In this document: positions 10,082-19,359 of the stretch, one piece after another | Position numbering within the stretch: position 1 is the first letter of the stretch | How the letters are laid out: each line of letters starts with the position of its first letter | Assembly: GCF_019037185.1 (NCBI RefSeq) | Contig: NZ_JAHHXM010000009.1 | Coordinates: forward strand, 34,359-98,358 | Origin: Oceanobacillus caeni | Lineage (GTDB): Bacteria > Bacillota > Bacilli > Bacillales > Amphibacillaceae | DNA length: 64,000 bases | Reading direction: 5' to 3' | The notes under the pieces: model-generated | Database searches by the model: none | Seen by the model: only the letters and a program-made list of their open reading frames with translations | What the model was told of the DNA's origin: nothing | Program-made: the position numbers and the translations under genes

Positions 10082-11254
10082 TTATAAACTTGCTTTAAAG
10101 ATTTCAATGGAATCTTGCTTCGTTAACTTTTTAAAGTTACCAAATTGAGGACGGGAAACTACCGTTTTTTCCGCCATTAGCTCAATAGAAGTTTCGTCGA
10201 TATCATAATCCGCTAGTCTAGATGGTGCACCGATACTCTTCCAAAATTCGCTTAGTCTATCAATTCCTTCTAATGCCACTTGTTTATCCGTTTTGTTTGA
10301 TGGGTCAACATGAAATACATTTTCAGCCAATTGTTTAAAGCGATGTACATTTTCATCATCTAAAACATGTCTCATCCAGTGAGGGAAAAGAATGGCTAGT
10401 CCTCCGCCATGCGGTATATCGTGCACAGCTGATACGGCATGCTCTAGGTTATGTGTTGCCCAATCACCTGCATACCCCATATTTAACATATTGTTTAATG
10501 CTAATGTACCAGCTAAAAGAATCGTTTCTCGATGTTCATAACTATCTAGATTCTCTAAGAGCTTTGGCGCCGTTTCTATAACTGTTGTAAGGATACCTTC
10601 ACAAAATCGATCTTGTATTGGTGTATTTGGCGTTTGATGGAAATAATGCTCTAGTACATGTGACATCATATCTACTATTCCATAGATTGTTTGGTCACGG
10701 GGAACCGACATCGTATGTTCTGGGTCCAAAATAGAAAACTTCGGAAACGTGTATGGAATGGCATTCCATCCATGTTTTTCATTTGTCTCCCAATTCGTAA
10801 TGACGGAACCAGCATTCATCTCAGAACCTGTTGCAGCTATTGTTAAAATGGTACCAAAAGGTAATGCATCCTTAGCACGGGCCTTTTTCGTTACAATATC
10901 CCACATATCCACATCGGTTTTCGCACCTACTGCAATAGCTTTCGTGCAATCAATTGTACTACCTCCACCAACCGCTAAAATAAACTCAATTCCTTCATTT
11001 TTACAGATTTCTACACCTTTTCGAACGGTAGTGATTCGTGGATTTGGCTCTACTCCTGAGAGTTCAAATACTTCTGCATTGATTTCTGATAATTTCTCTA
11101 AAACATTATCGTAAATACCATTACGTTTAATGCTTCCTCCACCATAAACTAACAAAACCTTCTTCCCATATCTCTCCACTTCTTTTGGTAAAGTATCTAG
11201 TTGTCCTTTTCCGAAAATTAATTTTGTTGGATTATAGTACTTGAAATTATCCAT
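10082..11254 (-). CDS. iron-containing alcohol dehydrogenase, butanol dehydrogenase type (YugJ-like)
   Basis: The 390-residue protein starts with [10 protein letters not shown] and [14 protein letters not shown], and has the nucleotide-binding [13 protein letters not shown] and the metal-site region [15 protein letters not shown] and [16 protein letters not shown]. These are landmarks of group III Fe-ADHs of the BdhA/YugJ kind, which reduce aldehydes with NAD(P)H. It lies 21 bases after ridA on the same strand. The enzyme class is firm; the physiological aldehyde is unknown. Confidence 0.9.
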   Translation of the reverse strand: MDNFKYYNPTKLIFGKGQLDTLPKEVERYGKKVLLVYGGGSIKRNGIYDNVLEKLSEINAEVFELSGVEPNPRITTVRKGVEICKNEGIEFILAVGGGSTIDCTKAIAVGAKTDVDMWDIVTKKARAKDALPFGTILTIAATGSEMNAGSVITNWETNEKHGWNAIPYTFPKFSILDPEHTMSVPRDQTIYGIVDMMSHVLEHYFHQTPNTPIQDRFCEGILTTVIETAPKLLENLDSYEHRETILLAGTLALNNMLNMGYAGDWATHNLEHAVSAVHDIPHGGGLAILFPHWMRHVLDDENVHRFKQLAENVFHVDPSNKTDKQVALEGIDRLSEFWKSIGAPSRLADYDIDETSIELMAEKTVVSRPQFGNFKKLTKQDSIEIFKASL

Positions 11255-11275
11255 GCTTCAAATCCCCTCTATAAG

Positions 11276-11653
11276 TTATTTAGTGTAGGCTATGACATCC
11301 ATTTCTACCAAAACATCTTTAGGTAAACGACTGACCTCAACTGTTGCTCGTGCTGGATATGGCTTTTCTAAAAAACTGCCATAAATTTCATTCACTTTCG
11401 CAAAGTGATCCATATTTGCTACAAAAATGGTGAATTTCACTACTTGTGAAAAACCTACCCCAGCTTCTTCTAGAATAGCTTTTAAATTTTTTAATACTTG
11501 TTCTGTTTGTTTTTCAATTCCTTCCACTACTTCACCAGTTTCAGGATTTATAGGAATCTGTCCAGACACATAAACAAAATCCCCTGCTTGAATCGCTTGT
11601 GAATATGGCCCAATTGCTGCTGGTGCATTTTCTGTATGTATTTCTTTTACCAT
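11276..11653 (-). CDS. ridA: RidA family enamine/imine deaminase
   Basis: The 125-residue protein carries IGPYSQAI, YVSGQIPINPETG and ARATVEVSRLP with Arg102 and Glu117, equal to the substrate-binding Arg and Glu of RidA. The trimeric enzyme hydrolyses reactive 2-aminoacrylate and related imines from PLP enzymes. First gene of a pair with the iron alcohol dehydrogenase; the start has AAAGGAGG upstream. Confidence 0.93.
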   Translation of the reverse strand: MVKEIHTENAPAAIGPYSQAIQAGDFVYVSGQIPINPETGEVVEGIEKQTEQVLKNLKAILEEAGVGFSQVVKFTIFVANMDHFAKVNEIYGSFLEKPYPARATVEVSRLPKDVLVEMDVIAYTK

Positions 11654-11711
11654 TTTTTCATCCTCCTTTTAGTAATAGCTATATATATTTATACTACCAG
11701 TTTCTCATTCC

Positions 11712-12341
11712 TTATTCCAAATCTAGCCCTTCCTTATATTCCATAACAGATTGAACATAATAAATATCCCCATAACAAGCATTGTATTGCTTTGCTTCTT
11801 CCCTCAAACATGAATAAATAGATTTATCAGAAGCATTTTCGTACATTTTTTGAGAAAAATCAATGGCTATCTCTTCTGAGTAACTTCCCGTTTCTTCTAA
11901 GACATAATTTATAAAACCTCTGCCAAAATTATAGGACTGAACAGCTAATTCTAGATCCCCTTTAGCATCGTCTAATACTTCGGAAAAGTAATAGACTCCT
12001 TGTTTAATAGATTGTTCAGGGTCCTTTATGCAACCTACCTTTCCGCAGTAGCTTTCAGAAGATTGCATAGGATCATTACCCCTTCCGCCAGATTCTTGCA
12101 TCATGATGGCTAGTAAAACATCTATATACGGGGTTACACCATACTCTTTTGCATACTTTTCCACAAGTGGACGATAGTCTTGAACTTCTTTTGTTATTTG
12201 TGGATAACTTTCCTGTGGATTAGTAAAGTTAGCCACATCATTCTTCGATAGAATAGAAACAAAGCTCATGACGCCAAATAACACAACGCAGATGAAAAAT
12301 ACTTTACCGATTGATTGCTTCGTCTTTTTATTACGTTTCAT
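11712..12341 (-). CDS. membrane-anchored lysozyme-like protein
   Basis: The 209-residue protein has a basic N-terminus, one membrane anchor (about 13-31) and an external lysozyme-like domain with IMMQESGGRG (likely catalytic Glu83) and the family's DPMQSSES and AVQSYNFG. This is the muramidase fold found as the N-terminal half of CwlT of ICEBs1, here without an NlpC/P60 half. It should cleave peptidoglycan. Two DnaA-box-like sites lie within its 5' codons and three more just upstream. No conjugation genes are near, so it is a housekeeping copy. Confidence 0.8.
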   Translation of the reverse strand: MKRNKKTKQSIGKVFFICVVLFGVMSFVSILSKNDVANFTNPQESYPQITKEVQDYRPLVEKYAKEYGVTPYIDVLLAIMMQESGGRGNDPMQSSESYCGKVGCIKDPEQSIKQGVYYFSEVLDDAKGDLELAVQSYNFGRGFINYVLEETGSYSEEIAIDFSQKMYENASDKSIYSCLREEAKQYNACYGDIYYVQSVMEYKEGLDLE

Positions 12342-12430
12342 ACTTTCACATTTCCTTCTTCTTTTCTACTAAAACACTATTTATCCACAGCTATACTTAC
12401 TTATGCACAATAATTGATAAGTTATCAACA
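12199..12430. promoter_or_regulatory. cluster of five DnaA-box-like sites
   Basis: Perfect boxes: TGTGGATAA at 12199-12207 (minus) and TTATCCACA at 12381-12389 (plus). One-mismatch boxes: TGTGGATTA at 12214-12222, TTATGCACA at 12401-12409, TTATCAACA at 12422-12430. The plus-strand boxes are spaced 20 and 21 bases apart, two helical turns. A palindrome TTGATAAGTTATCAA (12414-12428) overlaps the last. The cluster spans the promoter region and 5' end of the lysozyme gene. Confidence 0.6.
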
Positions 12431-12450
12431 ATTTGTGTACAGGTGTGTGA

Positions 12451-13794
12451 TTATTTACTCGTTTCAAACAATTCCTTTTTCCGCCATTTTCCGTAACGGA
12501 AGTACATAAAAGCAAATACACTACTTATTAGAAAACTCGATCCCATACCAAGCGCAATACCTATTTCTCCAAACAGTTTAGATAAAAAGGCTGTTAAGGG
12601 GAACCGCAAAATCCAAAAGGAAATTATATTTAATACTAACACTTGATACATCGCACCAGCAGCACGTACAATTCCATTTAAAACGAAATTAATTCCCAAG
12701 AACGGATAACATAATGCAATAATCTGTAAGTACATTTCCCCAAATTGTACTGCCGTATCATCACGTATAAATAATTTCATCCCAAATTCCGCAAAAAATA
12801 AAACAAGAACTCCAACAAATAACATAATGGCAAAGTTATACAAAACACTATATTTAGCTATTTTACTTACCCTATCCCAATTCTTCATTCCAATATTTTG
12901 TCCAGCCATACTCGTTACCGCTGCACTTAATGCGTGAGCCGGAAGTAACAGTAAACTATCAAGTCTTTGTGCGGCACTAAATCCAGCAACTACACCGGAA
13001 CCAAATGTTGTTACGACACTCATAATAGCAGCAGACCCGGCGGATATGACGGCCATTTGTAATCCAGATGGAATACCTAAATGGAAGATCAACCGTGCCT
13101 CTTTCCAGGAAGGTAATTTTGGTAAGGTAAATGGCGCGAGCTTTCTTTTTAAGACATAAACAAGCCCAATAAGAAAGGCAAATCCTTGAGATGTGATAGT
13201 TGCAATCGCTGCACCATCCACACCCCAATTAAAAACAGAGATGAACAATGGGTCCAATACGACATTCAGTAACACCGCAATCGTCACAAAGTACATTGGG
13301 GTTTTACTATCCCCTATAGCACGAAGTACCGTACTAATGAAGTTGTATCCAAACAGAAATAAAATCCCTAGAAAATTTATACGTAAATAACGATTAGCCT
13401 CTTCCATCATTACTTCAGGTGTACCTAATAGAGACAATAGCCCATCCGTAAAAATAAAACCCAATATACCTAAGACTAATGCCATGGCAGTTATAATGAC
13501 TACAAATGCATTTAAATAACTTACCAATCCTTCTTCATTATCACGACCTTTTTGCTGAGAAAGAATCGTTAATGCTGCATTGTTTAATCCAATAATAAAA
13601 GAAAGAACTGTAAATATAATCGTACCGGAAACCGCTACAGCACCTAAAGCATTAGCTCCAAGTAAATTCCCAACCCACAGACTATCAACAAATTGGTAGG
13701 ACGTTTGCAATAAGTTGGCAATTAGAATGGGACCAGAGAAACCAATGAGTTGCTTTAAAATATTTCCTTGTGTAAAATCATACTGCTTTTTCAT
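12451..13794 (-). CDS. MATE family efflux transporter
   Basis: The 447-residue protein is hydrophobic throughout, with 12 expected membrane helices in two similar halves. It starts MKKQYDFTQGNILKQLIGFSGP and has the MATE landmarks LLQTSYQFVDSLWVGNLLG and AVTSMAGQNIG. It should export drugs or other cations using a Na+ or H+ gradient. Single gene on the minus strand with a 110-base gap to the lysozyme gene. Confidence 0.92.
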   Translation of the reverse strand: MKKQYDFTQGNILKQLIGFSGPILIANLLQTSYQFVDSLWVGNLLGANALGAVAVSGTIIFTVLSFIIGLNNAALTILSQQKGRDNEEGLVSYLNAFVVIITAMALVLGILGFIFTDGLLSLLGTPEVMMEEANRYLRINFLGILFLFGYNFISTVLRAIGDSKTPMYFVTIAVLLNVVLDPLFISVFNWGVDGAAIATITSQGFAFLIGLVYVLKRKLAPFTLPKLPSWKEARLIFHLGIPSGLQMAVISAGSAAIMSVVTTFGSGVVAGFSAAQRLDSLLLLPAHALSAAVTSMAGQNIGMKNWDRVSKIAKYSVLYNFAIMLFVGVLVLFFAEFGMKLFIRDDTAVQFGEMYLQIIALCYPFLGINFVLNGIVRAAGAMYQVLVLNIISFWILRFPLTAFLSKLFGEIGIALGMGSSFLISSVFAFMYFRYGKWRKKELFETSK

Positions 13795-13890
13795 TCTAAA
13801 AGCCTCTTTCTTTTATATATAGGACACTACGAATCTATTTGTTATTACTACTATATCAAAAATACGTAATAGTCTCTCGCCAAAAAGAGA

Positions 13891-13924
13891 AAAACTCGGC
13901 ATTTTAAAATCAATGCCGATTTTT
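13891..13924 (-). terminator. terminator of the TRAP operon
   Basis: TCGGCATT pairs with AATGCCGA around an 8-base loop; on the minus strand it is followed by TTTTT. It lies 10 bases after the permease stop. Confidence 0.85.
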
Positions 13925-13934
13925 CTAATGCATA

Positions 13935-15953
13935 TTAAGCACTTACCATTTTTTCCTTATCGTTATCCTTATTTTTTGTCATAAATTGAATTGCCACTAA
14001 GACAACAAATATTCCAAAGCCTATAAAATCTGAATACCCTTCTGGATAGATTAACATCAATCCTGCAATAACCGCAATGATTCTCTCAACCCAGTGTAGT
14101 TTACGGTACCAGTACCCAATTAACCCGGCACCAATTGCAATCATACCGATGATTGCGGTGATTAATGATATGATTACTGCCCCAGCGGTTGCATCGATCA
14201 TCAATAGGACTGGATTTAATATAAACATATATGGAATAATATATGCTGCAATCGCAAGCTTCGATGCATTTAGAGCTGTTCGTATTGGCTCTCCACCAGA
14301 TATTCCCGTTGCAGCAAATGCAGCTAAAGCAACAGGAGGTGTTATATCTGCTACAATACCGAAAAAGAACACAAACATATGTGCAGCTAAAATAGGAATC
14401 ATGACGGGTAATTGGTCGTTTAATGCAATAATAGCAGGTAGAGCAATGGTTGAAGTAATGATATAGTTAGCGGTTGTAGGTGAACCCATTCCTATAATTA
14501 TGGATGTGATCATCGTGAACACTAAGGTTAACATTAACTGGACCTCAACTGAATTTGCAAGTGTACCTGCAAGATCAACTAAACCATTCCCAAGTTTCAA
14601 ACCTAATCCGGTTTTAGTTACAACACCAACAATAATACCCGCACAAGCTGTTGCAGCTGCAACACCTAAAGCTGTACGTGCGCCATCCGTGAGCGCAGTA
14701 ATAATCTTGCCAAACGTGAATTTACCTTCATGTAAGAACATATTTGTATCTTTACTAAACATACTTACAGCAATGGTAAATAGGATCCCATAAATTGCTG
14801 TTCTTTCAATACTAAAGCCAGCAAATAAGAAATATACGATAGCGAAGATTGGTACTAATAAATAAACCTTCTTCCATACTTCTTTTCTATCTGGCATTTC
14901 CTCTTTGGAAAGTCCCGTTAAGCCCAATCTCTTTGCTTCAAAGTGGGTCATAATCCATATTCCTGCAAAGTAAAGGATGGCGGGAATCGCTGCCGCCTTT
15001 GCAATATCCCAATAAGGAACACCAGCAAATTCAATCATTAAAAATGCAGCTGCCCCCATAATTGGCGGCATAATTTGCCCACCAGTAGAGGCTGCGGCTT
15101 CTACTGCACCAGCAAAGTTTGGTTTATATCCTAAACGTTTCATCATTGGAATCGTATAGGATCCAGTTGTTACCGTATTTGCAACGGAACTTCCAGAAAT
15201 CGTTCCATTTAATGCACTTGAGAAAATAGCTACCTTTGCAGGACCACCAACACGACGCCCAGCTATTGCAATAGCTAAATCATTAAAATATAATCCTACA
15301 CCGCTTTGGACAAGGAATGCACCAAATAGCAAGAATAAAAAGATGTATGTGGAAGATACTTGTAACGGTGTACCTAAGATACCCTCTGTTGTAAAGAACA
15401 TCGTATTAATTAATTGACCTAGATCAAGTCCTCTATGCGCTAGCATTCCTGGCATATACGGTCCAAAATAAGCATAAAGGAGAAATATAATTGCAATAAT
15501 CGTTATTGGAAGACCTACTGCACGTCTTGTAGCTTCAAGAACGAGTAATATAGCTATACCGCCGATAATCATTTCGGCATTATCAATACCACCTACTTGT
15601 TGTACTAGCTTATCGTAAAAGACAGGCCAATAACCTGTAACAATGATAGATAAAACAATTAAAATCCAATCATACCAAATAACTCTATCTTTTTTCATTC
15701 CACGCTTAGCCGGGAATAGAAAATAGATAAGTGATAAAGCAAAACCTAAGTGAATCGTTCGTTGAATATAAGCTGTGAATACTCCGAATGCACCAGTATA
15801 GAGTTGGAATAGTGAAAATGCAATTAATCCGATGAATACGATCCAACCCGCAGCTCCAGTCAGTTTCCTTGTGTTTGATTCCACATCATACTTTTCGAGC
15901 AATTTCTGTTGTTCTTCCTCTGTTAATTGCTGATTTTCCTTTTGTTCACTCAT
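13935..15953 (-). CDS. TRAP transporter fused permease (small and large subunits in one)
   Basis: The 672-residue membrane protein joins the DctQ-like and DctM-like parts. The N-terminal 30 residues are polar, then many helices follow. Landmarks are SSALNGTISGSSVANTVTTG, ASTGGQIMPPIMGAAAF and IIGMGSPTTANYI, typical of fused permeases used with TAXI-type binding proteins. It brings in an organic acid or amino acid with a sodium gradient. It overlaps the DUF1850 gene by 8 bases and ends the operon. Confidence 0.93.
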   Translation of the reverse strand: MSEQKENQQLTEEEQQKLLEKYDVESNTRKLTGAAGWIVFIGLIAFSLFQLYTGAFGVFTAYIQRTIHLGFALSLIYFLFPAKRGMKKDRVIWYDWILIVLSIIVTGYWPVFYDKLVQQVGGIDNAEMIIGGIAILLVLEATRRAVGLPITIIAIIFLLYAYFGPYMPGMLAHRGLDLGQLINTMFFTTEGILGTPLQVSSTYIFLFLLFGAFLVQSGVGLYFNDLAIAIAGRRVGGPAKVAIFSSALNGTISGSSVANTVTTGSYTIPMMKRLGYKPNFAGAVEAAASTGGQIMPPIMGAAAFLMIEFAGVPYWDIAKAAAIPAILYFAGIWIMTHFEAKRLGLTGLSKEEMPDRKEVWKKVYLLVPIFAIVYFLFAGFSIERTAIYGILFTIAVSMFSKDTNMFLHEGKFTFGKIITALTDGARTALGVAAATACAGIIVGVVTKTGLGLKLGNGLVDLAGTLANSVEVQLMLTLVFTMITSIIIGMGSPTTANYIITSTIALPAIIALNDQLPVMIPILAAHMFVFFFGIVADITPPVALAAFAATGISGGEPIRTALNASKLAIAAYIIPYMFILNPVLLMIDATAGAVIISLITAIIGMIAIGAGLIGYWYRKLHWVERIIAVIAGLMLIYPEGYSDFIGFGIFVVLVAIQFMTKNKDNDKEKMVSA

Positions 15954-16488
15954 GAATCTCCACTCCCCCCATCATTTCCCATAGTGAAATACTTTTTACT
16001 TTAATCGTAAACCAAGCCCCAGGCTCAAAGTAATCATTGAACCAAACCATATGTTGGTCTTCATTATCTTTCGTACCCCAAACAAGGCGGTTTTCGGATA
16101 CAGTTTTTCCATTACGTACTTTTATTTCCGGGAATACATTATCCATATTCTTTATATGATACTTTCCATCTTCGTATACAAAGGTCTCCCCTTCTTCAGC
16201 ATTAGATGGCATCCCGATTCCAAATTCTTCATACACAAACTCATACTGTTTTATTTCTAAGTCTTTAGTTACTTTATATTTTTCAACGACATCTGTTAAG
16301 TGAATAGAATGTTTAAAGATTATTTGGAAAGTATCTCCTTTTTTAATAGGCAAAAAGGCTTCGATATTAGGTGTGTTTTCTTTATAAAACACTAATGCCG
16401 TTCGAAAGGGAATAAACAAAGCAATGATTAAAATTAATAGCATTACGAAGGAAAGAAGTAATCTTTTATATTTCATTAGACTGTCCAC
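15946..16488 (-). CDS. DUF1850 protein of the TAXI-TRAP operon
   Basis: The 180-residue protein has one N-terminal membrane segment (about 8-27) and an external domain with FKHSIHLTDVVEKY and EFGIGMPSNAEEG, the conserved parts of DUF1850. Genes of this family sit almost only between TAXI binding-protein and fused-permease genes, as here. Its task is unknown; a helper of the transporter is likely. Overlaps the permease gene by 8 bases, so translation is coupled. Confidence 0.85.
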   Translation of the reverse strand: MDSLMKYKRLLLSFVMLLILIIALFIPFRTALVFYKENTPNIEAFLPIKKGDTFQIIFKHSIHLTDVVEKYKVTKDLEIKQYEFVYEEFGIGMPSNAEEGETFVYEDGKYHIKNMDNVFPEIKVRNGKTVSENRLVWGTKDNEDQHMVWFNDYFEPGAWFTIKVKSISLWEMMGGVEIHE

Positions 16489-16539
16489 CTATTCGATTCC
16501 TGAATATGTATAGAGGAACGAAACGGATTATAGTAAAAG

Positions 16540-16590
16540 AATGCCGGCAGCAAACACCTATATCAACAATAGGATTGACAGCCGGCCATT
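16540..16590 (-). terminator. hairpin between TRAP binding-protein gene and downstream genes
   Basis: AATGCCGGC and GCCGGCCATT can pair (one bulge) across a 33-base loop in the 115-base gap. It probably trims expression of the membrane genes below the binding protein. No long T-run on the minus strand beyond TTCTTTT, so partial termination at most. Confidence 0.5.
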
Positions 16591-16603
16591 TAACTAATTT
16601 ATA

Positions 16604-17614
16604 TTACTCAAGTAATCCCGCTTCTTTAAAGTACTTCTCAGCACCTGGATGTAAGTCAACATCAATACCATCTAAAGCGGATTCTTTCTTAATAAACTCA
16701 CCTTTAGAGTGAGAAATTTGATCTACATTCTCATAAAGAGCTTTTGTAATGTCATACACTACATCCTCAGAAAGAGAATCGGTAACCGCTAGCATAGCAA
16801 GTACAGCTACTGTATTTACATCCTCTTCAAGTCCATATGTTCCTTCAGTAATTGTATCTGCTGCATAATATGGGTATTTTTCCACCAATTCATCTATTTT
16901 TTCTTGTGCAATAGGAACGATACTAACGTCTGTAGTAGCCCCTAAACCTTCTACAGCACCAGTAGGAGTTCCAGCTGTAATAAATGCCGCATCAATATTT
17001 CCATCTTGAATTCCACCAGTAGACTCACCGAAGTCTAGGTTTTGAGCTTTAATATCATCCATTGTTAATCCGTGAATTTCTAAGATTTGTTCTGCATTAA
17101 TATAAGTTCCGGATCCCGGCGCACCAACAGAAACAGTTTTACCTTTTAAATCTTCTACTGATTCTATACCTGAGTTAGCATTCGTAACAATTTGAATAGT
17201 TTCCGGATACAATGATCCTAATGCTAGTACATTATCAACTGGTTTCCCATCAAATGCGTTTATCCCCTCAACCGCATTTGCAATAACGTCAGTTTGTACA
17301 AATGCAAGTTCTGCTTCCCCTTCTTGTAGAGAAATCACATTATCTGCAGAAGCATTTGAAGATACAGCGTCTGTTTGAATTCCTGTTTCATCTGTAATGA
17401 TTTTCGCCATTTCTCCACCTAGTGGATAATATGTACCACTAGTACCACCAGTAAGCATACTTAAGAATTTTGGCTTTTCTGCCGCTTCATCATTTCCTGA
17501 ATCAGATCCCGCGTCAGTTGTTGAAGCGCTATCATTACTGCCACCACCACATGCAGCTAAAAATAATGCCAGTACTAAAAGCATGGCAACTGACAAGAGT
17601 GTTTTCTTTTTCAT
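16604..17614 (-). CDS. TAXI family TRAP solute-binding lipoprotein
   Basis: The 336-residue protein has a lipoprotein signal with lipobox LFLAAC (Cys22), a Ser/Asp/Gly-rich spacer, and a binding domain with LTGGTSGTYYPLGGEMAKI, VSVGAPGSGT and AAFITAGTPTGAV, all typical of the TAXI group. It captures the substrate outside the membrane for the fused permease. First gene of the operon bindingprotein-DUF1850-permease; a divergent regulator gene starts 325 bases away. The substrate cannot be read from sequence; glutamate or C4-acids are known for some relatives. Confidence 0.93.
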   Translation of the reverse strand: MKKKTLLSVAMLLVLALFLAACGGGSNDSASTTDAGSDSGNDEAAEKPKFLSMLTGGTSGTYYPLGGEMAKIITDETGIQTDAVSSNASADNVISLQEGEAELAFVQTDVIANAVEGINAFDGKPVDNVLALGSLYPETIQIVTNANSGIESVEDLKGKTVSVGAPGSGTYINAEQILEIHGLTMDDIKAQNLDFGESTGGIQDGNIDAAFITAGTPTGAVEGLGATTDVSIVPIAQEKIDELVEKYPYYAADTITEGTYGLEEDVNTVAVLAMLAVTDSLSEDVVYDITKALYENVDQISHSKGEFIKKESALDGIDVDLHPGAEKYFKEAGLLE

Positions 17615-17708
17615 AAAAACAATCCCCCTTTTATTTTTATAAAACTTACCAACCTTATTCTATTATACTCCAATTATAATTGTCAAATAATTCCCCATTT
17701 ATGTACTG

Positions 17709-17834
17709 TTTGGAATTTACAATTTCCAAATCATTTATAGTTTATATGAAGGTACCTTCTTGACAATATTATGAAGATTCAATATGATAATAACAATGGA
17801 TTATTAGTTCATTATCTGTGATAGTACCTATCAC
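17709..17834. promoter_or_regulatory. three inverted repeats in the divergent TRAP/regulator promoter region
   Basis: Within a 324-base gap: TTTGGAA-8-TTCCAAA (about 17709-17730), the perfect palindrome GAAGGTACCTTC (17748-17759), and GTGATAG-TAC-CTATCAC (17818-17834). They lie between two divergent starts, where a local regulator would bind. No gene is seen in the gap. Confidence 0.5.
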
Positions 17835-17938
17835 TTTTACAAGATGTTAAATAATAATTTTAATAGCTATTCTACAACTTACGAATTCTTCCATCATAGT
17901 ATATCTATTATATAGTTAGAAAAGGAGTAATAAATGCT

Positions 17939-19216
17939 ATGAACGTAAAAGCTGCTGTATTTGGAAGAGAAGAATCCATTGTAAAATTAAGCGAGATTGC
18001 CAATAGAGAGAATACAATTGAACTTGTCCCATTTACATATAGGAACGAAAGTGAAACAGCCGAATTAATTGAAAGGGCTTTCATGTGTGGTGTTTACATT
18101 TTTACCGAAGCTCTCTCCTCTTTATATGTAAAAGACAGAATTAAAAGAAAGCGGTTACCTACCGTTTTTGTACAACATGATGAGCATATGACTCTTATAA
18201 ATCTATTCTTGCAAAGGAATTCTGGATATTCTCTAAATCGTTTCTCCATTGATATCGATAACGAAAATGTAGTGAAAGAAGTTCTTCGCGATTTAAAGAT
18301 TAACAATAATGAAATCTATATCTATGATTACGGGCTAAAAACAGATCCTTCCGTTGATTCCATCGTTGACTATCATTCCAAGCTTTGGTCGGAAGGAAAG
18401 ATTGATTATGTTATTACTTCGGTTAAAAGTGTTGTCGACAAATTAAGAATAATGAATATACCAGTTCACTCCATGGTAACTCCGGAAGCTAACTTAAAAA
18501 AGGTGTTAGAACAAGCAAAATCTATCATTCGATTCGATTCAAACATCGGTGCACAAGTTGTAAGTGGGCATATTCAAATTAAAGATCCAAATACGATTTC
18601 TAAACAGAAATTAAAAGAAGTAATGGAAAAATTATCAGTGATTCTTGAGAAGTTTAGTAAAAAAACCGATGTATCCTTCTATCAGGTCAATGATCATGAA
18701 ATTATTCTTTTCGGTACAAAAGCACTAATACACCATTTAACCAATCATTATCGTGATTTTCCTTTACTTAGAGAAATTAAAAACGATCTTAAAGTACCTA
18801 TGAATATTGGGTATGGACTAGGGCTAACTGCCAAGCAATCTAGTATCAATGCGAAGATTGCTCTTGAAACATGCAATGGAGCAGATGACAGCAAATGCTA
18901 TATCGTAAATGAAAGGCAAGAAGTGATTGGGCCGATTGGGGTTAAAAAGGAATTCGATGCATCCAAACTATATCACGCGCTTATTCATAAAGCTCGATTA
19001 AATAACGAACTATCCTATAATTTTATTGACTTTATCCGTACGCGAAATAATGAACCATTCTCCTCCAATGATATTGCTAATTATTATAAAGTGACAAAAA
19101 GGAGCGCAGAAAGAACAGTTAATAAACTATTAAGTGGTGACGTTATCCGCGTGTCAGGAGAAGAACGCCCATACCAAAAAGGAAGACCGAGAAAACTATT
19201 TACCTTAAATCAATAA
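17939..19216 (+). CDS. predicted transcriptional regulator, divergent from TRAP operon
   Basis: The 425-residue soluble protein has three visible parts. Residues about 1-190 look like an alpha/beta sensor domain. Residues about 225-320 resemble a degenerate GGDEF-like cyclase fold, with VNDHEIILFGTK and a GYGLGLTAKQSSINAKIAL helix. The C-terminal 70 residues form a winged-helix HTH (SSNDIANYYKVTKRSAERTV) with a basic end (QKGRPRKLF). No GGDEF catalytic motif is present. Its place, back to back with the TRAP operon with palindromes between, suggests it controls that transporter. Family membership is inferred from pattern, not from a clear match. Confidence 0.6.
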   Translation: MNVKAAVFGREESIVKLSEIANRENTIELVPFTYRNESETAELIERAFMCGVYIFTEALSSLYVKDRIKRKRLPTVFVQHDEHMTLINLFLQRNSGYSLNRFSIDIDNENVVKEVLRDLKINNNEIYIYDYGLKTDPSVDSIVDYHSKLWSEGKIDYVITSVKSVVDKLRIMNIPVHSMVTPEANLKKVLEQAKSIIRFDSNIGAQVVSGHIQIKDPNTISKQKLKEVMEKLSVILEKFSKKTDVSFYQVNDHEIILFGTKALIHHLTNHYRDFPLLREIKNDLKVPMNIGYGLGLTAKQSSINAKIALETCNGADDSKCYIVNERQEVIGPIGVKKEFDASKLYHALIHKARLNNELSYNFIDFIRTRNNEPFSSNDIANYYKVTKRSAERTVNKLLSGDVIRVSGEERPYQKGRPRKLFTLNQ

Positions 19217-19219
19217 GCT

Positions 19220-19250
19220 AAAGGCCAGATTCCTAAAGAATCTGGCCTTT
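19220..19250 (+). terminator. hairpin terminator of regulator gene
   Basis: AAAGGCCAGATTC pairs with GAATCTGGCCTTT around a 5-base loop, 4 bases after the stop. There is no long T-run. A second stem, GTAGCGA with TCGCTAC (19262-19296), follows. Confidence 0.75.
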
Positions 19251-19359
19251 GAAATTTAACTGTAGCGAGACTGTTTCCATTTCCGTTCGTCGCTACGAAG
19301 CATAGGAGGTGCGAGTACAGGACATCGTGTTCTTAGACTGTAAGGGGCTTACGCTTTTC

